From Anaerolineaceae bacterium (GTDB lineage Bacteria > Chloroflexota > Anaerolineae > JAAYZQ01), in contig JAAYZQ010000235.1 in assembly GCA_012514775.1 (NCBI GenBank), forward strand, positions 1 to 25,801: DNA of 25,801 bases, written 5' to 3'. The notes under the pieces are model-generated. The model made no database searches, was not told the DNA's origin, and was given only the letters and a program-made list of their open reading frames with translations. Of this stretch, positions 22,869 through 25,801 are shown one piece after another (positions within the stretch are counted from its first letter, which is position 1; each line of letters starts with the position of its first letter). The position numbers were made by a program, and so were the translations under genes.

Positions 22869-25801
22869 ATGGCTGGCAAGTACGTTGTCGCGAGCTGCGT
22901 GGCGGTCTTGATCTTGCTCGTCGGGCCGGCCCTGGGCGTCTGCGCCTCCTCGCCCCATGCCGGGCAGGCCTTGCCCCAGGGGCTCGACGTGGCGGTCCAG
23001 GAGAGACTCTTTGAATGGCAAAAGCTGGTCTTCGAGTCGCGTCGCGACGGAAACTGGGAGATCTATTTGGCCGACGGCGACGGGTCCAACCCGGTCCGGC
23101 TGACGAACCACCCGGCGGACGACATCCAGGCCCGCCTCAACCCGGGCTGCACCCGCATTGCCTTTGTCTCCAAGCGGAGCGGCGATTACGAGATCTATGC
23201 TATGGGGGTGGACGGCTCGGGCCTGGTGCAGTTGACGCATAGCCCAGGCGATGACCTGGAGCCGTTGTGGTCGCCCGACGGCACGCGGATCGCCTTCGAG
23301 TCCAGGCGCCACGGCCAGTCCGAGGTTTACGTCATGAATGCCGATGGCTCCAACGCCGTGCGCCTGACGTCGAACACCTCTTACGACGGCCACCCCAGTT
23401 GGTCCCCCGATGGCGGCCGCCTTGTCTTTGCCTCGAACCGCAACGGCTCCGACGGTATCTGGATCATGAACGCCGACGGCAGCGGCGCGACTTTGTACTA
23501 TTCAGTCGCAGACAGCCATCGCCCCATGTGGTCGCCCGACGGCACGCACATTGCCTTTGACGCGGACGAGGATCAGGATGGAGACCGAGAGCTGTGGATC
23601 ACGTCCCTTGAGGGTATGGCCAGGCAGGTGGGCACGGCCGAAAGGGCCGCCACTTGCGACCGTCAGGTGCGGAGCTGGTCCCGTGACGGCCTCTACCTGG
23701 CCTTTACCTACCTATGCCCGGTCGATGGCGGGCTGACCTCCGACCTGTACGCCCACGACCTCACCTTTCACAGCACTGTTCGCCTGGGGAGTGGCGGGCT
23801 GGACGCGCGTCCCGGCTGGGAGACCCTCGACCTCCTGCCTCCCGTTTCGAGCGTCGAGCCCCTCCCGGTCCGGTCACCCGGCCCCTTCACCGTGTCCTGG
23901 TCGGCCGTGGACGCCGGACCGTCGGGCATCAAAAACTATGACGTCCAGGTGTGGGATGCGTCGGGCGGCACGTGGACCGATTGGCAGGTGGACACCGAAG
24001 AAACGTCGGCCTCCTATCCCGGCGTTGGAGGCCAGCTCTACGCGTTCCGCATCCGGGCCCGCGATCGCGCGGGCAACGTCGAGGCGTGGCCGGCGGCGGC
24101 CGATGTCCAGACGCGCGTCGAGAGCTGCCCGCCCGTCACGAGCATCGATCCGTTGTCGCCACACGCGGCGTTGAGCGCGATGGTGAGCTGGAGCGGCACC
24201 GAGCAGTGCGGGTCGACCATCGCCGGCTACGATATCCAGGCCCGCGATCTGGACGGTGGGACCTGGACCGATCTCCTGGTTGGCACCAGCAGCACCTGGA
24301 CCCGGTTCGCGGGCCTGCCCGGGCATCGCTACAGTTTTCGCAGCCGGGCCACTGACAGTGCCTACAACGTCGAGCCCTGGCCTGATGAAGGTGACGCCTC
24401 GACCACTTTTTATTCCTGGTCGGTATCGGGCCAGGCCACCGACAACGCAGGCCGGCCCGTTGCCGGCCCAACCGTGACGATCATGCCGGCTGCCAGCCAC
24501 GCCGAGAGCGGTGCGGATGGGACCTATGCCGCCTATGCCCTGGCGCCGTCGCCGAGTTTCGTCACCTCCTGGGAGCGGGCCGGCTACGGCACGCTGCCCG
24601 CGACGTCGCTGGGCGGCGTGATGCCGGCCACGGTGGACATCGTCCTGCCGCCCGCCGACAATGCCGTCGGCGACTGGGGCTTTGAAAGTGGGAGCCTGGC
24701 CGCCTGGCAGCCGGAGGGCACCTACTTACCCCAGATCGATCCCGCGGCCCACACCGGCGCGTGGGCGGCGCGCCTTGGCCGGCCGCCGCAGGGCTTTGGC
24801 CCGCTCGAGGTGGTCGCCGATCTCGGCGAGGGCACTCACGGTGTCCCGGCAATCGCGGTGGACGCGCAGGGGCGCGTTCACGCGGTGTGGAGCGATGGCT
24901 CGGAGATCTGGCACGCCGAGCGCAGAGCCGGCGTCTGGTCGGCGCCCGAGAACATCTCGAACACACCCGACCTGTCGACAATGGCCCGGCTTGTCGTCGA
25001 TCCGCTGGACACCCTGCACGTTGCCTGGTCGGACGAGAATGGTGGATACCCGGACGTATTTTACCGGCAGCGGCCCGCGTCCGGAAGCTGGGGGGCGGTG
25101 GAGAACGTCACGCAGAACTGGGATGCTTGCTCCCTGTCGGGCCTGGCCGTGGATGGCCAGGGGGTGGCGCATGTCACCTTTGGCTATCACAGCATGGCCT
25201 ACGCCCGCCGCGGCACCGATGGCAACTGGTCCACGCCGTCGATTCTCGCCCAATACGCCAATTTGCACATGCTGCTGGTGGCCGAGGATGAAGGGGCCGT
25301 GCATGCCGTTAGGCACGACACGGAATCGCTGTATTATGCCCGATCCGACGGCAGTGGCTCCTGGGAGCCGGAAACTACCTTGACTCCGGAGACCGACAGG
25401 GGAGGCTCACCGCACCTGGTTGTGGATGCCCTGGGCGGCGTCCACGCTGTGTGGTCCCAGGCTCCCCTGGACGGGTCGTCACCACCCAGGATCACCTATG
25501 CCCACATGGATCCTGGCGGCAATTGGTCAGCGCGCGAGCCGGTCTCCGACGGCAGTGCCGAGTGTGGGGGAGCCCAGGTTGCCGTCGACGATGCCACGGG
25601 GGTCGTCCACGTCGTGTGGGGCCAGTGGCCCGCCGGCGACATCGATCTGCTCCACGCCTGGCGCGCTGCCGACAGAACCTGGTCGGCCCCTCAACGGCTG
25701 GGCCCCCCGGGCGGCGACGCCCGCTGGCATTCTCTGGCGGTCGACGACGAGGGAACTGCGACCGTCGTCTGGAACTATGAAAACTCGGGCCTGGCCGAGA
25801 C
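22869..25801 (+). CDS. Secreted TolB-like propeller / FnIII / BNR-repeat protein (3' end outside window)
   Basis: Frame open without a stop from the ATG at 22869 to the window end (977 residues seen). The ribosome-binding site AAAGGAGAGAGG is just upstream. A signal peptide covers about 1-27 (VAVLILLVGPALGVCA; the LGVC site is not a good lipobox). Residues about 45-318 are TolB/PD40-type propeller blades, with repeats of the type WSPDGTRIAFESRR...EVYVMNADGSNAVRLT. Two FnIII-like modules follow (about 322-420 and 421-515), each starting PPV(T/S)S(V/I)(E/D)PL and having Y-FR-RA-D-A-NVE-WP. About 516-565 is a carboxypeptidase-regulatory-like module (VSGQATDNAGRPVAGPTVTI). About 598-640 may be a carbohydrate-binding segment (GDWGFESGSLAAWQ). 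From about 655 onward sialidase-like BNR repeats appear (AVDAQGRVHAVWSDG). Probably a cell-surface or secreted binding protein; catalytic function not evident. Confidence 0.9.
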   Translation, partial: MAGKYVVASCVAVLILLVGPALGVCASSPHAGQALPQGLDVAVQERLFEWQKLVFESRRDGNWEIYLADGDGSNPVRLTNHPADDIQARLNPGCTRIAFVSKRSGDYEIYAMGVDGSGLVQLTHSPGDDLEPLWSPDGTRIAFESRRHGQSEVYVMNADGSNAVRLTSNTSYDGHPSWSPDGGRLVFASNRNGSDGIWIMNADGSGATLYYSVADSHRPMWSPDGTHIAFDADEDQDGDRELWITSLEGMARQVGTAERAATCDRQVRSWSRDGLYLAFTYLCPVDGGLTSDLYAHDLTFHSTVRLGSGGLDARPGWETLDLLPPVSSVEPLPVRSPGPFTVSWSAVDAGPSGIKNYDVQVWDASGGTWTDWQVDTEETSASYPGVGGQLYAFRIRARDRAGNVEAWPAAADVQTRVESCPPVTSIDPLSPHAALSAMVSWSGTEQCGSTIAGYDIQARDLDGGTWTDLLVGTSSTWTRFAGLPGHRYSFRSRATDSAYNVEPWPDEGDASTTFYSWSVSGQATDNAGRPVAGPTVTIMPAASHAESGADGTYAAYALAPSPSFVTSWERAGYGTLPATSLGGVMPATVDIVLPPADNAVGDWGFESGSLAAWQPEGTYLPQIDPAAHTGAWAARLGRPPQGFGPLEVVADLGEGTHGVPAIAVDAQGRVHAVWSDGSEIWHAERRAGVWSAPENISNTPDLSTMARLVVDPLDTLHVAWSDENGGYPDVFYRQRPASGSWGAVENVTQNWDACSLSGLAVDGQGVAHVTFGYHSMAYARRGTDGNWSTPSILAQYANLHMLLVAEDEGAVHAVRHDTESLYYARSDGSGSWEPETTLTPETDRGGSPHLVVDALGGVHAVWSQAPLDGSSPPRITYAHMDPGGNWSAREPVSDGSAECGGAQVAVDDATGVVHVVWGQWPAGDIDLLHAWRAADRTWSAPQRLGPPGGDARWHSLAVDDEGTATVVWNYENSGLAE

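Overview
This GC-rich 25.8 kb window looks like the chromosome of a free-living bacterium, most likely a Chloroflexota (Anaerolineae or Caldilineae-like) lineage. That placement is inference. It rests on high GC, secreted proteins with Pro/Thr-rich linkers and C-terminal YLPLI/YLPVLM tails, a lone exported sortase, and the general gene mix. No tRNA, rRNA, CRISPR array or transposase gene was seen.

Layout. 1-2720: the 3' part of leuS, a strong terminator hairpin, then a deoxynucleoside kinase fused to a MazG-like NTP pyrophosphohydrolase. 2711-3040: a gene-free stretch packed with DnaA boxes, with a TAG-trinucleotide (DnaA-trio-like) run beside an AT-rich segment. This is a strong candidate replication origin, although dnaA is not here. 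3072-5704: a small membrane protein, a sortase, an UPF0173 metallo-hydrolase and a Yip1-family membrane protein. 5705-6167: a structured leader and one copy of a ~120 bp double-hairpin repeat; the second copy is at 16809-16925. 6168-8330 (minus): SAM hydroxide adenosyltransferase followed by a MurA whose catalytic Cys is replaced by Asp. 8530-9912 (plus): a cyclodeaminase-like protein and a SAM methyltransferase. 9942-12091 (minus): a histidine ammonia-lyase family enzyme overlapping the ribosome-binding site of a small unknown protein. 12350-16678: a 113-aa unknown protein, a GH13 branching-enzyme-like glycosidase, a methyltransferase and a DRG/Obg-like GTPase with a TGS domain.

The last third (16988-25801) encodes the exported proteome: a papain-like protease with a chagasin-like inhibitor domain at its N-terminus, a parallel beta-helix/DUF11 protein, a lipoprotein with a PTDTP-repeat stalk, and a large TolB-like propeller protein cut by the window end. 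This last gene has no stop codon inside the window. Between the beta-helix gene and the lipoprotein gene lies a ~160 bp non-coding element. It has 9-bp terminal inverted repeats, an 11-bp flanking direct repeat and four internal hexaloop hairpins.

Eleven promoters with TTGNNN-like -35 boxes, 16-17 bp spacers and TATAAT/TACAAT/TAGAAT -10 boxes can be read directly. They organise most of the transcription units. Several leaders are long and hairpin-rich.

The most noteworthy items are the oriC-like region, the cloverleaf-like mobile element, the chagasin-papain fusion, the kinase-MazG fusion, the Asp-type MurA and the 340-nt hairpin-rich leader at 18802-19145.
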